A DNA stretch of 7,183 bases from Acidimicrobiia bacterium (GTDB lineage: Bacteria; Actinomycetota; Acidimicrobiia; IMCC26256; BP-133), in NCBI GenBank assembly GCA_025934385.1, contig JAICYE010000104.1, positions 1 through 7,183 on the forward strand, read 5' to 3'. Each line of letters starts with the position of its first letter. Position 1 is the stretch's first letter. Shown here piece after piece: positions 1 to 6,973 of this stretch. Below the pieces are notes generated by a model. It was not told where the DNA came from. It worked only from the letters and a program-made list of their open reading frames with translations, and made no database searches. The translations under genes were made by a program, and so were the position numbers.

Positions 1-853
1 CGCCGCCACCGCCGCCCCGCCGGCGCCTCCGCCCCGGCTCGGCCACCGGCGCCGCCGCCAGCAGCGCCTGCGTGTAGGGATGCTGTGGACGGGCGTAGAC
101 GGCGGCGGCGTCGCCGATCTCGACGATCCGGCCGAGGTACATGACGGCCACTCGGTGGGAGATGTGGCGCACCACCGACAGGTCGTGGGCGATGAACAGG
201 TACGTGAGGCCGAGCTCGGCCTGGAGATCGGCCAGCAGGTTGACGACCTGGGCCTGGACCGACACGTCGAGCGCCGACACGGGTTCGTCGAGGACGAGGA
301 CGTCGGGCCGCAGCGCCAGTGCCCGGGCGATCCCGACCCGCTGCCGCTGACCGCCCGAGAACTGGTGGGGGTAGCGGTTGGCGTGGGCCGGCTCGAGGCC
401 GACCCGCTCGAACAGCTCCTCCACGCCCCGGCGGGCCCCGCCGGCGGGAGCGGCGTCGGGGTGGATGCGCCACGCCTCGGCCACCGCGTCGCCGACCGTC
501 ATGCGGGGGTTGAGCGAGGCGAACGGGTCCTGGAACACGATCTGGATCCGTCGCCGCAGGGCCCGCAGCCGCCGCCGGTCGAGCGAGAAGATGTCCTGCC
601 CGGCGAAGCGGGCCTGGCCAGCGGTGGGCCGCTCCAGCCGGAGCAGCAGCCGGGCCAGAGTCGACTTGCCGCAGCCCGACTCCCCCACCAGACCGAGCGT
701 CTCGCCCCGGGCCACCCCGAAGCTGACGCCGTCGACCGCCCGCACGGCGCCGCTCGACCGGTGCAGCACCGATCCCCCGGAGAGCGGGTAGTCCTTGGTG
801 AGGCCGACGGCTTCCAGGACGGGTGCTGCCAGGCCGGGTTCAGGGTTCGACAC
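1..853 (-). CDS. dppF: Peptide ABC transporter ATP-binding protein, DppF/OppF type (C-terminus cut by window)
   Basis: Second ATPase of the peptide importer; it would hydrolyse ATP at the cytoplasmic face together with the DppD-like partner. About 284 residues are visible, reading off the left edge. Seen in order: Walker [10 protein letters not shown] near residues 57-65, Q-loop [14 protein letters not shown] signature FSGGQRQR near 164-171, Walker [11 protein letters not shown] near 186-195, H-loop histidine in IAHDLSVV near 222, and the family's HPYTQALL motif. The SGGQ signature and the long N-terminal lead before Walker A fit the OppF/DppF branch. I chose the GTG at 853-851 because a GAGG lies 6 bases upstream and the protein then begins shortly before the [13 protein letters not shown] strand. 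It overlaps the end of the dppD-like gene by 14 bases, implying coupled translation. After HPYTQALL the reading becomes Arg/Gly-rich ([13 protein letters not shown] onward) up to the window edge, where relatives usually carry a Cys-containing tail. The substrate cannot be told from an ATPase. Confidence 0.92.
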   Translation of the reverse strand, partial: MSNPEPGLAAPVLEAVGLTKDYPLSGGSVLHRSSGAVRAVDGVSFGVARGETLGLVGESGCGKSTLARLLLRLERPTAGQARFAGQDIFSLDRRRLRALRRRIQIVFQDPFASLNPRMTVGDAVAEAWRIHPDAAPAGGARRGVEELFERVGLEPAHANRYPHQFSGGQRQRVGIARALALRPDVLVLDEPVSALDVSVQAQVVNLLADLQAELGLTYLFIAHDLSVVRHISHRVAVMYLGRIVEIGDAAAVYARPQHPYTQALLAAAPVAEPGRRRRRGGGGG

Positions 854-1883
854 GGCCGACCTCGTCGGAACGCCAGCACGCCGCCGATCTCGGCAGGATT
901 TCCGGCGGATTCCGCGGTTTTTCCTGCCGAGATCCGTGGGGCGCCAGCGGCGGGCGCTCGGTGCGGCAGCGGTCGATCACGTAGGGGCAGCGGGGATGGA
1001 ACGGGCAGCCGGGTGGGATGCGGGCCAGGCTCGGCGGCGCGCCGGCGATCGGGCGGAGCCGCTCGTCCCGGCCCGACTGGCCCCGGGGCACCGAGGCCAG
1101 CAGCCCTTCGGTGTAGGGATGGGCCGGCGACGCCAGCACGGCGTCGGTCGGGCCGGTCTCCACCACCCGGCCGGCGTACATCACCGCCACCCGGTCGGCG
1201 GTCTCGGCCACCACGCCGAGGTCGTGGGTGATCAGCAGCAGCCCCATGCCGGTCTCGGCCGCCAGCCCGTCGAGCAGCTCGAGGATCTGGGCCTGGACCG
1301 TCACGTCCAACGCCGTCGTCGGCTCGTCGGCGATCAGCACCCTGGGGTCGAGGGCCAGCGCCATGGCGATCATCACCCGCTGGCGCATCCCGCCCGAGAA
1401 CTGGTGGGGGTACTCCCCGACCCGCTCGGCGGCGGCCGGGATCCGGACCCGCTCCAGCAGCTCGACCGCCCGGCGGCGGGCCTCCCTGCGGGACAGCCCC
1501 CGGTGGACGCGGAACATCTCGGCGATCTGGAACCCGACCGACCACACCGGGTTGAGGGCCGAGAGCGGATCCTGGAACACCATGGCCAGGCCGCTCCCCC
1601 GCACCCGGCGGCGCTCCTCCTCGGAGGCGGCCAGGAGGTCGCGGCCTTCGAAGCGCACGGCGCCGCCCACCACCCGGCCGGGCTGCTCGATGAGGCCCAT
1701 CACCGCCTGGGCCGTCACGCTCTTGCCCGAGCCCGACTCGCCGAGGATCGCCAGCGTCTCGCCGGCGGCGAGGTCGAAGCCGACGCCGTTGACGGCCGAG
1801 ACCACCCCGTCCGCCGTGCGGAACTCGACGACGAGGTCCCGCACGGAGAGAACGGGCTCAGCGGAGGCGGGGGTCGAAGGCAT
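840..1883 (-). CDS. dppD: Peptide ABC transporter ATP-binding protein, DppD/OppD type
   Basis: First ATPase of the importer, 347 residues, near the usual 320-340 or so for the family. Seen: Walker A GESGSGKS at residues 48-55, Q-loop glutamine 104 in [11 protein letters not shown], signature FSGGMRQR at 162-169, Walker [12 protein letters not shown] at 183-193, H-loop histidine 220 in ITHDLGVV, and [12 protein letters not shown] near 255-266. The C-terminal oligopeptide-transporter extension GCPFHPRCP carries Cys293 and Cys299, followed by Cys306 and Cys336. Such four-cysteine tails have been reported to hold an iron-sulfur cluster in some DppD homologues; whether this one does is unknown. 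The distance from Cys306 to Cys336 is about 12 residues longer than I expect, because an inverted repeat (886-934) is translated there. The ATG at 1883 overlaps the dppC-like gene by 26 bases and has no obvious Shine-Dalgarno, so translation probably depends on coupling. The later GTG in SVRDLVVEF would cut into the first strand and is less likely. Confidence 0.94.
   Translation of the reverse strand: MPSTPASAEPVLSVRDLVVEFRTADGVVSAVNGVGFDLAAGETLAILGESGSGKSVTAQAVMGLIEQPGRVVGGAVRFEGRDLLAASEEERRRVRGSGLAMVFQDPLSALNPVWSVGFQIAEMFRVHRGLSRREARRRAVELLERVRIPAAAERVGEYPHQFSGGMRQRVMIAMALALDPRVLIADEPTTALDVTVQAQILELLDGLAAETGMGLLLITHDLGVVAETADRVAVMYAGRVVETGPTDAVLASPAHPYTEGLLASVPRGQSGRDERLRPIAGAPPSLARIPPGCPFHPRCPYVIDRCRTERPPLAPHGSRQEKPRNPPEILPRSAACWRSDEVGRVEP
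860..863 (-). promoter_or_regulatory. Ribosome binding site that decides the dppF-like start
   Basis: On the minus strand GAGG lies 6 bases before the GTG at 853-851, inside the last codons of the dppD-like gene. It supports the GTG start and a 14-base overlap between the two ATPase genes. The 13-base-arm hairpin at 886-934 ends about 22 bases upstream of it, so the structure could influence access of ribosomes to this site; that last point is inference. Confidence 0.55.
886..934. repeat. Perfect inverted repeat (13-base arms, 23-base spacer) inside the dppD-like gene
   Basis: The left arm GATCTCGGCAGGA (886-898) and right arm TCCTGCCGAGATC (922-934) are exact reverse complements. The spacer contains a smaller near-palindrome, GCGGA-T-TCCGC, at 905-915, plus runs of T that are out of character for the GC-rich surroundings. 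The element is translated in frame as part of the C-terminal tail of the DppD-like protein (roughly residues 316-333, rich in Pro, Arg, Lys and Glu). In the minus-strand transcript it would form a 13-bp stem. No U-run follows, so it is not a standard intrinsic terminator. It resembles a small mobile palindromic unit of the REP or protein-coding palindromic element kind, but no second copy was found in this window, so dispersal is inference. Confidence 0.7.
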
Positions 1884-2757
1884 CGCGGAGGGCGTCGCCG
1901 AGCAGGATGAAGGCGAGGACGGTCACGCTGAGGAACAGGCCCGGGAACAGCAGCAGGTGCGGGGCGGAGAGCAGCCGGGGCTGGGCCGAGGCGATCATCA
2001 GCCCCCAGGAGATGGCCGGCAGCTGCAGACCGAGGCCCAGGAAGGAGAGTGTGGCCTCGGCGGCAATGACGATGCCGACCCGGATGGCGCCGTAGACGAT
2101 GACCGGCGCCAGCGCGTTGGGCAGCACGTGGCGGATCATCAGCCGCAGGTCGCCGGCGCCGAGGGCCCGGGCGGCGGTGACGTACTCCAGGTCGCGCACC
2201 GACAGCACCGCCGAGCGCATCAGCCGGGTCATCGTCGGCCAGCCGAACAGCACCAGCACCAGCGTGAGCTGGGCCAACCCGTTGCCGCCCAGCACCGCCA
2301 GCACCACGATCGCCCCGAGGAACGTCGGGAGGGCGAACCAGACGTCGGTCACCCGGGCGATCAGCGTGTCGACCACGCCGCCGTAGAAGCCCCCCAGCGT
2401 GCCGAGCACCACGGAGATGAGCGCCGTGCCGGTCACGGTGGCGATGCCGATCGTCATCGACACCCGGGCGCCGTGGACCACCCGGGCGTAGTAGTCGCAG
2501 CCCTGCAGGTCATAGCCGAACCAGTGGTGCGCACCGGGCCGCAGCAGGCTGTGGGACAGGTCGCAGGCCCGGGGATCGGTGCGGGTGAACAGCCCCGGCG
2601 CCACCGCCATCACGGTGAACACCGCGATGACCACCGCGGGCCCGACGAACAGGGGGTTGCGGCGCAGCTGCCGCCAGGCGTCGGACCACAGGCCGGCCTC
2701 CCGGACCGGCGCGGTCTCGGCGGCCACCTCGACGACGGGGCTGTCGGCGACGGCCAT
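1858..2757 (-). CDS. dppC: Peptide ABC transporter permease, DppC type
   Basis: Inner-membrane permease forming half of the translocation channel; 299 residues, the normal size. A cytoplasmic N-terminal segment containing WRQLRRNPLF leads into a first membrane helix (about 36-56). A periplasmic loop follows with the family-type motif HHWFGYDLQGCDYYARVVHG, then several further hydrophobic helices in the BPD_transp_1 domain (about 97-285). The EAA coupling loop that docks on the ATPases is at about 190-212 (EYVTAARALGAGDLRL...HVLPN), and the C-terminus has the typical WGLMIASAQ and [14 protein letters not shown]. The ATG at 2757 lies 7 bases after the dppB-like stop, and the end overlaps the dppD-like ATG by 26 bases. 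Two cysteines (65 and 87) bracket the periplasmic loop, where standard DppC proteins usually have Asp or Arg residues in the GTDELGRD-type motif; a disulfide is possible but unproven. The family assignment is secure, the solute is not. Confidence 0.95.
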   Translation of the reverse strand: MAVADSPVVEVAAETAPVREAGLWSDAWRQLRRNPLFVGPAVVIAVFTVMAVAPGLFTRTDPRACDLSHSLLRPGAHHWFGYDLQGCDYYARVVHGARVSMTIGIATVTGTALISVVLGTLGGFYGGVVDTLIARVTDVWFALPTFLGAIVVLAVLGGNGLAQLTLVLVLFGWPTMTRLMRSAVLSVRDLEYVTAARALGAGDLRLMIRHVLPNALAPVIVYGAIRVGIVIAAEATLSFLGLGLQLPAISWGLMIASAQPRLLSAPHLLLFPGLFLSVTVLAFILLGDALRDAFDPRLR

Positions 2758-2764
2758 CAGGGCA

Positions 2765-3688
2765 TCACCGGTACCGGATCCGGGGGTCGAGCACGGCGTA
2801 GAGGACGTCGACCAGCAGGTTGGCCAGCACGAAGATCAGCACGAGGGCGGTGACGATGCCGACCACCGTCGGGTACTCCTGGGTGTGGATGGCGGTGAAC
2901 GTCGCCTGGCCGATCCCCGGCAGGTTGAAGATCCCTTCGGTGATGATGGCTCCGGCCATCAGCGAACCGAGGTCGACGCCGAGGAACGTGACCACCGGGA
3001 TCAACGAGTTGCGTAGGGCGTGGACGGCGACGACCCGCCGCTCCGGCAGACCTTTGGCCCGGGCGGTGCGGACGTAGTCGGCCCGCATGGCCTCCACCAG
3101 GCTGGCCCGGGCCAGGCGGGCCACGTAGCACAGCGACAGCGAGCCCAGCACGATGGCCGGCAGGAAGTAGCTGCGCCACCCCTCCCGGATCCCGACGACC
3201 GGGAACCAGTGCAGCTTGACGCCGAGGAGCAGCTGGGCGCAGTAGCCCAGGACGAAGACGGGGATGGCCACCACCACGGTCGTCGACACCAGCACGAGAC
3301 TGTCGACGAGGGACCGGCGCCGCAGCCCGGCCAGCACGCCGGCGGCCAGGCCGACCACCGCCTCGAAGGCGAAGGCCAGCAGGCCGAGACGGATCGTGAC
3401 CGGGAAGCGCTGCTTCATGATGTCGCTCACCGGCCGGCCCCGGAAGTTGGTGCCGAAGTCGCCGTGGGCCAGGCCCTGCAGGTACTTGCCGTACCGCACC
3501 AGCAGCGGGTCGTCGAGGTGGTAGCGGTGGCGGAGCTCGGCCCGCACCGCCGGCGCCACCGGCCGGTCGCCGGCCAGGGCGTCGATCGGGTCGCCGGGAA
3601 CGGCGTAGACGAGGGCGAAGATGAGGAACGTCGCCCCGAAGAAGACGGGCACGACCTGCAGCAACCGGCGCAATACAAAGCGGGTCAG
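2765..3688 (-). CDS. dppB: Peptide ABC transporter permease, DppB type (probable CTG start)
   Basis: Inner-membrane permease pairing with the DppC-like protein; 307 residues from the start chosen here. Seen: the classic N-terminus TRFVLRRLLQVVPVFFGATF with first helix about 9-30, the PGDP motif at 31-34, a periplasmic region with HGDFGTNFRGRPV (75-87), further helices from about 100 onward, and the EAA loop at about 199-217 (EAMRADYVRTARAKGLPERR). The C-terminus shows GIFNLPGIGQATF and VLYAVLDPRIRYR. No ATG or GTG sits at the expected N-terminus. The codon aligning with the usual initiator Met is a CTG at 3688-3686, overlapping the TGA of the binding-protein gene as CTGA, with an AGG 7 bases upstream. 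The next candidate is a TTG at 3673, five codons in, with no visible ribosome binding site. The frame stays open upstream to an ATG near 4225, but that stretch is a shadow of the binding protein. Family secure; start uncertain. Confidence 0.92.
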   Translation of the reverse strand: MTRFVLRRLLQVVPVFFGATFLIFALVYAVPGDPIDALAGDRPVAPAVRAELRHRYHLDDPLLVRYGKYLQGLAHGDFGTNFRGRPVSDIMKQRFPVTIRLGLLAFAFEAVVGLAAGVLAGLRRRSLVDSLVLVSTTVVVAIPVFVLGYCAQLLLGVKLHWFPVVGIREGWRSYFLPAIVLGSLSLCYVARLARASLVEAMRADYVRTARAKGLPERRVVAVHALRNSLIPVVTFLGVDLGSLMAGAIITEGIFNLPGIGQATFTAIHTQEYPTVVGIVTALVLIFVLANLLVDVLYAVLDPRIRYR

Positions 3689-5310
3689 CCGACGACCTGC
3701 ACGTCCTGGACCCGGATGCGGCTGAACGGGTCGATGGCCACGTGGGTCACCCGGTCGCCGTGGACGGCCCGGGTCTTGCCGAACCACAGCGGGATGACCG
3801 GCATGTCGTCGAGGATGACGTCCTCGGCCGCCTGGTAGGCGCCGATGGCCGCCGTCATCGACGGCGCCCGGTCGCCAATGGCCAAGCGCTGGTCGACGAC
3901 CGGGTTGGCGTAGCCGGTGCGGTTGGTGCTGGCGCCGGCGGTGTAGAGCGGGGCGATGTAGCTCTGCGGGCTCGGATAGTCCATCAGCCAGTTGGAGAAG
4001 AACGGGCCGTCGACCTTGCGGGCCTTGACCAGCGACAGGAACTGGGCGAAGTCGAAGACGTGGAAGCGGACGTCGCTGATGCCCAGGTTGGCCCGCAGCA
4101 TGTTGGCCACCGCCTCGATGGCCGGCTGGTTCTCGGCGCTGGTCGGGAACCACAGGTCGAGCGGGCCGCTCCAGCCGCCGGCGGCGGCCAGCAGCCGGCG
4201 GGCCCGGGCCGGGTCGAAGACGCACAGCCCGCAGGCGTCAGGGCGCGATCCGGGCACCAGCGGGTTGATCACCGAGCGGGCCGGCTCCCGGGTGCCGTCG
4301 TAGATGGCCTTGACGATGACGTCGCGGTCGATGGCCAGGGAGAAGGACTGACGCAGCTCCTTCCGGGCGAAGCGCTTGTCCCACAAGGGGAACCCGAGGT
4401 AGTTGAAGGCCGAGCTGCGCCGTTCGACGAAGCCGTGCTCGAACTCGGCTCGGGCCGCCGCCAGCTGGTCGGGCGGGATGTCGGTGGCGATGTCGAGGCT
4501 CCCGGCCAGCAGGTCCTCGTAGCCCCCACCCGGCTTGGAGTAGATGCGGAACTCGACCGCATCGGCGAGCGGCGCCCGCCCCTTGTAGCCCGGGAAGCGC
4601 TTGAGGCGGATGAACTCGTCGTGGCGCCAGCGCCCGTCCATCTCGAAGGGGCCGTTGCCGATCGGCGCCTCCTCGTAGGCCCGCAGGTCGCCGTAGGCCA
4701 CCCGGGGCAGCGGGTAGAAGGCCTGGAACCCGAGCAGGACCGGGAACTGGCTGAAGCTGTCGACGAGCCGGACCGTGAACGTCGTGTCGTCGATGACGGC
4801 GAGACCCGACATCTCTCTCGTCGTCGGGTGGCCGGGTTCCGGATGGCTCGTCTGAAGATCGGCGTAGCCCTCGACCTTGCTGAAGTACGAGGCGTTGCCA
4901 TTGGCGTTCCCGGCGTAGGCGGCGAAGTTCCAGGCGTCGACGAACGACCGGGCGGTGACCGGCTCGCCGTCGTGGAACGTCCAGCCCGCCTTGATCCTGA
5001 TCGTCCACGTCCGCTGGTCGGTGGTGGCGATCGACTCGGCCATGGCGTTGCGGGGTTCGGCCGTCTGGGGGTCGTACTCCACCAGCCCGGTGAACAGCGC
5101 CGAGACGATCTGGCCGTCGGCGGTGGTGGTGGCGTTGGCCGGCAGCAGGTGCTCGGGCTCCTCGGCCGAGACCGAGAACATGCCGCCCCGTACCTGCCCG
5201 TCGGCCAGCCGGACGCCGGCCGCCTCCTTGATCCCGCCCCCCGCCGAGCAGGCCACCAGCGCGAGGGTCAGCATCAGACCCGGTGCGACGGTGCGTCTGG
5301 ACCCCAACAC
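3685..5310 (-). CDS. Peptide/solute ABC transporter substrate-binding lipoprotein (SBP_bac_5 family)
   Basis: Extracytoplasmic binding protein that delivers solute to the DppB/DppC-like channel; 541 residues, typical for the family. The GTG at 5310 gives a short basic N-terminus (GSRR), a hydrophobic stretch (GLMLTLALVA) and the lipobox LVAC, so Cys21 should be lipid-anchored after cleavage. The TTG at the next codon is an equally possible start. Family features include IVSALFTGLVEYDP near 68-81, the hallmark WTFHDGEPVTARSFVDAWNF at 110-129, IGNGPFEMD near 217-225, SLAIDRDVIVKAIYDG near 324-339, and a late YPSPQSYIAPLY...NRTGYANP block near 445-470. Cys360 and Cys363 form a CxxC just before FDPARARRLL and may form a disulfide in the exported protein. 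The gene comes first in the transporter operon, and its stop overlaps the dppB-like start by 4 bases. Ligand specificity cannot be read from sequence; peptides are the family default, but related proteins bind sugars, nickel, bile acids or opines. Confidence 0.94.
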   Translation of the reverse strand: MLGSRRTVAPGLMLTLALVACSAGGGIKEAAGVRLADGQVRGGMFSVSAEEPEHLLPANATTTADGQIVSALFTGLVEYDPQTAEPRNAMAESIATTDQRTWTIRIKAGWTFHDGEPVTARSFVDAWNFAAYAGNANGNASYFSKVEGYADLQTSHPEPGHPTTREMSGLAVIDDTTFTVRLVDSFSQFPVLLGFQAFYPLPRVAYGDLRAYEEAPIGNGPFEMDGRWRHDEFIRLKRFPGYKGRAPLADAVEFRIYSKPGGGYEDLLAGSLDIATDIPPDQLAAARAEFEHGFVERRSSAFNYLGFPLWDKRFARKELRQSFSLAIDRDVIVKAIYDGTREPARSVINPLVPGSRPDACGLCVFDPARARRLLAAAGGWSGPLDLWFPTSAENQPAIEAVANMLRANLGISDVRFHVFDFAQFLSLVKARKVDGPFFSNWLMDYPSPQSYIAPLYTAGASTNRTGYANPVVDQRLAIGDRAPSMTAAIGAYQAAEDVILDDMPVIPLWFGKTRAVHGDRVTHVAIDPFSRIRVQDVQVVG

Positions 5311-5316
5311 GCCGCC

Positions 5317-5322
5317 ACCATA
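5317..5322 (-). promoter_or_regulatory. Possible -10 element for a leaderless transporter transcript
   Basis: On the minus strand TATGGT, fitting the TAnnnT form of actinobacterial -10 boxes, ends 6 bases before the GTG start of the binding-protein gene. This is the spacing expected if transcription begins at the start codon itself, as in the leaderless messages common in actinobacteria. There is no clear -35 box 16-18 bases upstream and only a weak GGTGG-like stretch for a ribosome site, so the call rests on one hexamer in a 52-base gap. Confidence 0.3.
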
Positions 5323-5362
5323 CGCGCCGGATTCTGTGAGCAGGACGACCCCGGAGCGTGGG

Positions 5363-6973
5363 TTAGCGGGCGGCCCAGAGCCGCGCCCGGTGCAGGCGGT
5401 CGTGGGCCAGTGCGGCCCTCGCGGCGTTGGCGCCGCAGGCGCCGTGGACGCCGCCGCCGGGATGGGCCGACGCCGACCCCAGGTACAGGCCCCGCACCGG
5501 CGTCTCGGCCCGGGCCAGGCCGGGCACCGGCCGGAAGACGAGCTGCTGGTGCAGCTGGGCGCTGCCGCCGTTGACCGCTCCGCCGACGAGGTTGGCATTG
5601 CCGGCCTCGAGCAGCGGCGGCGTGGCCACGAACCGGCCCCGGATGAGCGACCGGAACCCCGGCGCCAGCGCCTCGATCCGGCCCTCGATGCGGTCGGCGA
5701 AGGTCTCGGCCTCGGTGAAGTCCCACAGGCCCTTGAGGTCGCCGCCGGCGTCACCCCGGACCCGCTGCGGCACATGGGTGTAGGCCCAGGCGGTCTCGGT
5801 ACCGGCCGGGCTGCGGGTCGGGTCGGCCACGCCCATCTGGCCCACCACGAGGTGGGGCCGGGCGGGAATGAGGCCCACGGCCAGGTGGTGCGAGGCCTCG
5901 ACGAAGTGGTCCATCCCCTCCGCCAGGTGCACGGTGCCCGCCCGCCGGGCCTCCTCCGCCGCCCAGGGGATCGGCCCGTCGAGGGCCCAGTCGACCTTGA
6001 CGGTGGAGTTGTCGTACCGGAAGCGGCGGAGATCGTCGACCAGCCTGGCCGGCAGGTGCCCGACCCCCACCAGATCGCGGTACAGCGATGGCGCGCCGAC
6101 GTCCGCCACCACCGCCCGCCGGGCCGCCACCTCGTCGCCGCCGGCCGTCAGTACCGCCACCGCCCGGCCGCCGCGCACCACCACCCGGGTCACGCGGGCG
6201 CCGCAGACCACCCGCCCGCCCCGGGCCTCCAGCCGGGCCACCAGCGCCGCCGTCAGCCGGCCGGCGCCCCCCTCGGGGACCGGGAAGCCGATCTCCTGTC
6301 CCAGCCCGCACAGCAGCCACCCGAAGAGGCTCGACGTGGAACTGTCGGGGGCCAGGTCGGTGTGCAGGGCCGCGCCGGTGAGCAGCAGGCCGGCCCCCTC
6401 GCCGGAGAACTCCTCCTCGGCCAGACGCTGGACCGGCAGCACGGCGAGGCGGGCGAAGCGGAGGAGCCCGGCCGGCCCCAGCCGGGCGGCCAGCCGGGCG
6501 CCGGCCCGCACCGGGGGGAACGGTGTGAGCAGGGCGTCGAGCAGCGGCGCGCCCACATCCCGCCACAGCCCGTACAGCCGGCGCCAGGCGTCGCCGTCGC
6601 CCGGGGCGAAGGCCGCCAGCGACCGGCAGGTCTCGTCGAGGTCGGTCGACAGCACCGGGCAGCGCCCGTCGGCCAACGGATGGGCCAGCACCAGCGGCGC
6701 CCGCCGCCACCGCAGGCCGTAGCGCTCGAGGTCCAGGCCGGTCATCACCGGGGACCCCGCCCCCAGCGGATAGAAGGCGCTGAACCGGTCGTGCAGGAAC
6801 CCCGGGATGGTGAGCTCGCCGCTGCGGACGGCGCAGCCGGGATCGGGCTCCGCCTCCAGGACGACGACGCGCCAACCGGCGTCGGCCAGCAGGTTGGCAG
6901 CGACGAGCCCGTTGGGCCCGGCCCCGATGACGACGGCGTCGGCTCCACCGTCCGGGCTGTCATTGACCGTCAC
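5363..6973 (-). CDS. FAD-dependent oxidoreductase, phytoene-dehydrogenase-like (COG1233 / PYROXD2-like)
   Basis: Predicted cytoplasmic flavoprotein of 536 residues. Near the N-terminus is a Rossmann dinucleotide-binding motif, VVIGAGPNGLVAANLLADAG (glycines 17, 19 and 22), ending in the acidic residue of VVVLEAE that would bind the FAD ribose. Near the C-terminus (about 495-514) is the second FAD motif, GLYLGSASAHPGGGVHGACG, typical of the phytoene desaturase/amine oxidase superfamily and especially the PYROXD2-like group. The middle holds the variable substrate domain, with WALDGPIPWAAEEARRAGTV around the centre. There is no phytoene synthase or other carotenoid gene alongside, so I do not call it crtI. 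The GTG at 6973 starts ten codons before the first beta strand. An upstream TTG at 7012 would add 13 residues (RPLWRGYWLERL) with no homology value that I can see, so it is the less likely start. The stop lies 52 bases before the transporter's binding-protein gene on the same strand, so co-transcription is possible. Substrate unknown. Confidence 0.88.
   Translation of the reverse strand: MTVNDSPDGGADAVVIGAGPNGLVAANLLADAGWRVVVLEAEPDPGCAVRSGELTIPGFLHDRFSAFYPLGAGSPVMTGLDLERYGLRWRRAPLVLAHPLADGRCPVLSTDLDETCRSLAAFAPGDGDAWRRLYGLWRDVGAPLLDALLTPFPPVRAGARLAARLGPAGLLRFARLAVLPVQRLAEEEFSGEGAGLLLTGAALHTDLAPDSSTSSLFGWLLCGLGQEIGFPVPEGGAGRLTAALVARLEARGGRVVCGARVTRVVVRGGRAVAVLTAGGDEVAARRAVVADVGAPSLYRDLVGVGHLPARLVDDLRRFRYDNSTVKVDWALDGPIPWAAEEARRAGTVHLAEGMDHFVEASHHLAVGLIPARPHLVVGQMGVADPTRSPAGTETAWAYTHVPQRVRGDAGGDLKGLWDFTEAETFADRIEGRIEALAPGFRSLIRGRFVATPPLLEAGNANLVGGAVNGGSAQLHQQLVFRPVPGLARAETPVRGLYLGSASAHPGGGVHGACGANAARAALAHDRLHRARLWAAR

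Noticed and set aside
1..60. The CCG/CGC-rich stretch as a tandem repeat or CRISPR-like array
   Set aside because: It has no regular repeat-spacer period; it is low-complexity coding sequence for Arg/Gly residues.
886..934. The inverted repeat as an intrinsic terminator
   Set aside because: It lies inside a gene, no U-run follows the stem on the transcribed strand, and the next gene overlaps downstream.
499..1545. A 348-codon minus-strand frame across both ATPase genes
   Set aside because: Out-of-frame shadow; its Pro/Arg/Gly-rich sequence lacks ABC ATPase motifs, which are intact in the two real frames.
1228..2853. A 541-codon open frame on the plus strand opposite the dppC-like and dppD-like genes
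   Set aside because: Antisense shadow with His/Gln/Arg-rich low-complexity translation and no family features, while the minus strand holds two unmistakable transporter genes.
2765..4225. A 486-codon version of the DppB-like permease starting at an ATG near 4225
   Set aside because: The extra 180 or so residues are Pro/Arg/Gly-rich and lie wholly inside the binding-protein gene in another frame; permease homology begins only at about 3688.
3742..5574. A 610-codon open frame on the plus strand opposite the binding-protein gene
   Set aside because: It is the antisense shadow of a clear SBP_bac_5 gene. Its composition is Arg/Gly/Ala/Asp-rich low complexity with no recognisable domain, as expected in GC-rich DNA.
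5311..5775. An upstream extension of the binding-protein frame into the oxidoreductase gene
   Set aside because: The signal peptide and lipobox place the start at the GTG at 5310; the upstream part is an out-of-frame shadow of the oxidoreductase C-terminus.
5363..6973. Calling the oxidoreductase crtI (phytoene desaturase)
   Set aside because: The FAD motifs fit the wider COG1233 group, but there is no carotenoid gene nearby and the C-terminal motif looks more like PYROXD2-type proteins.
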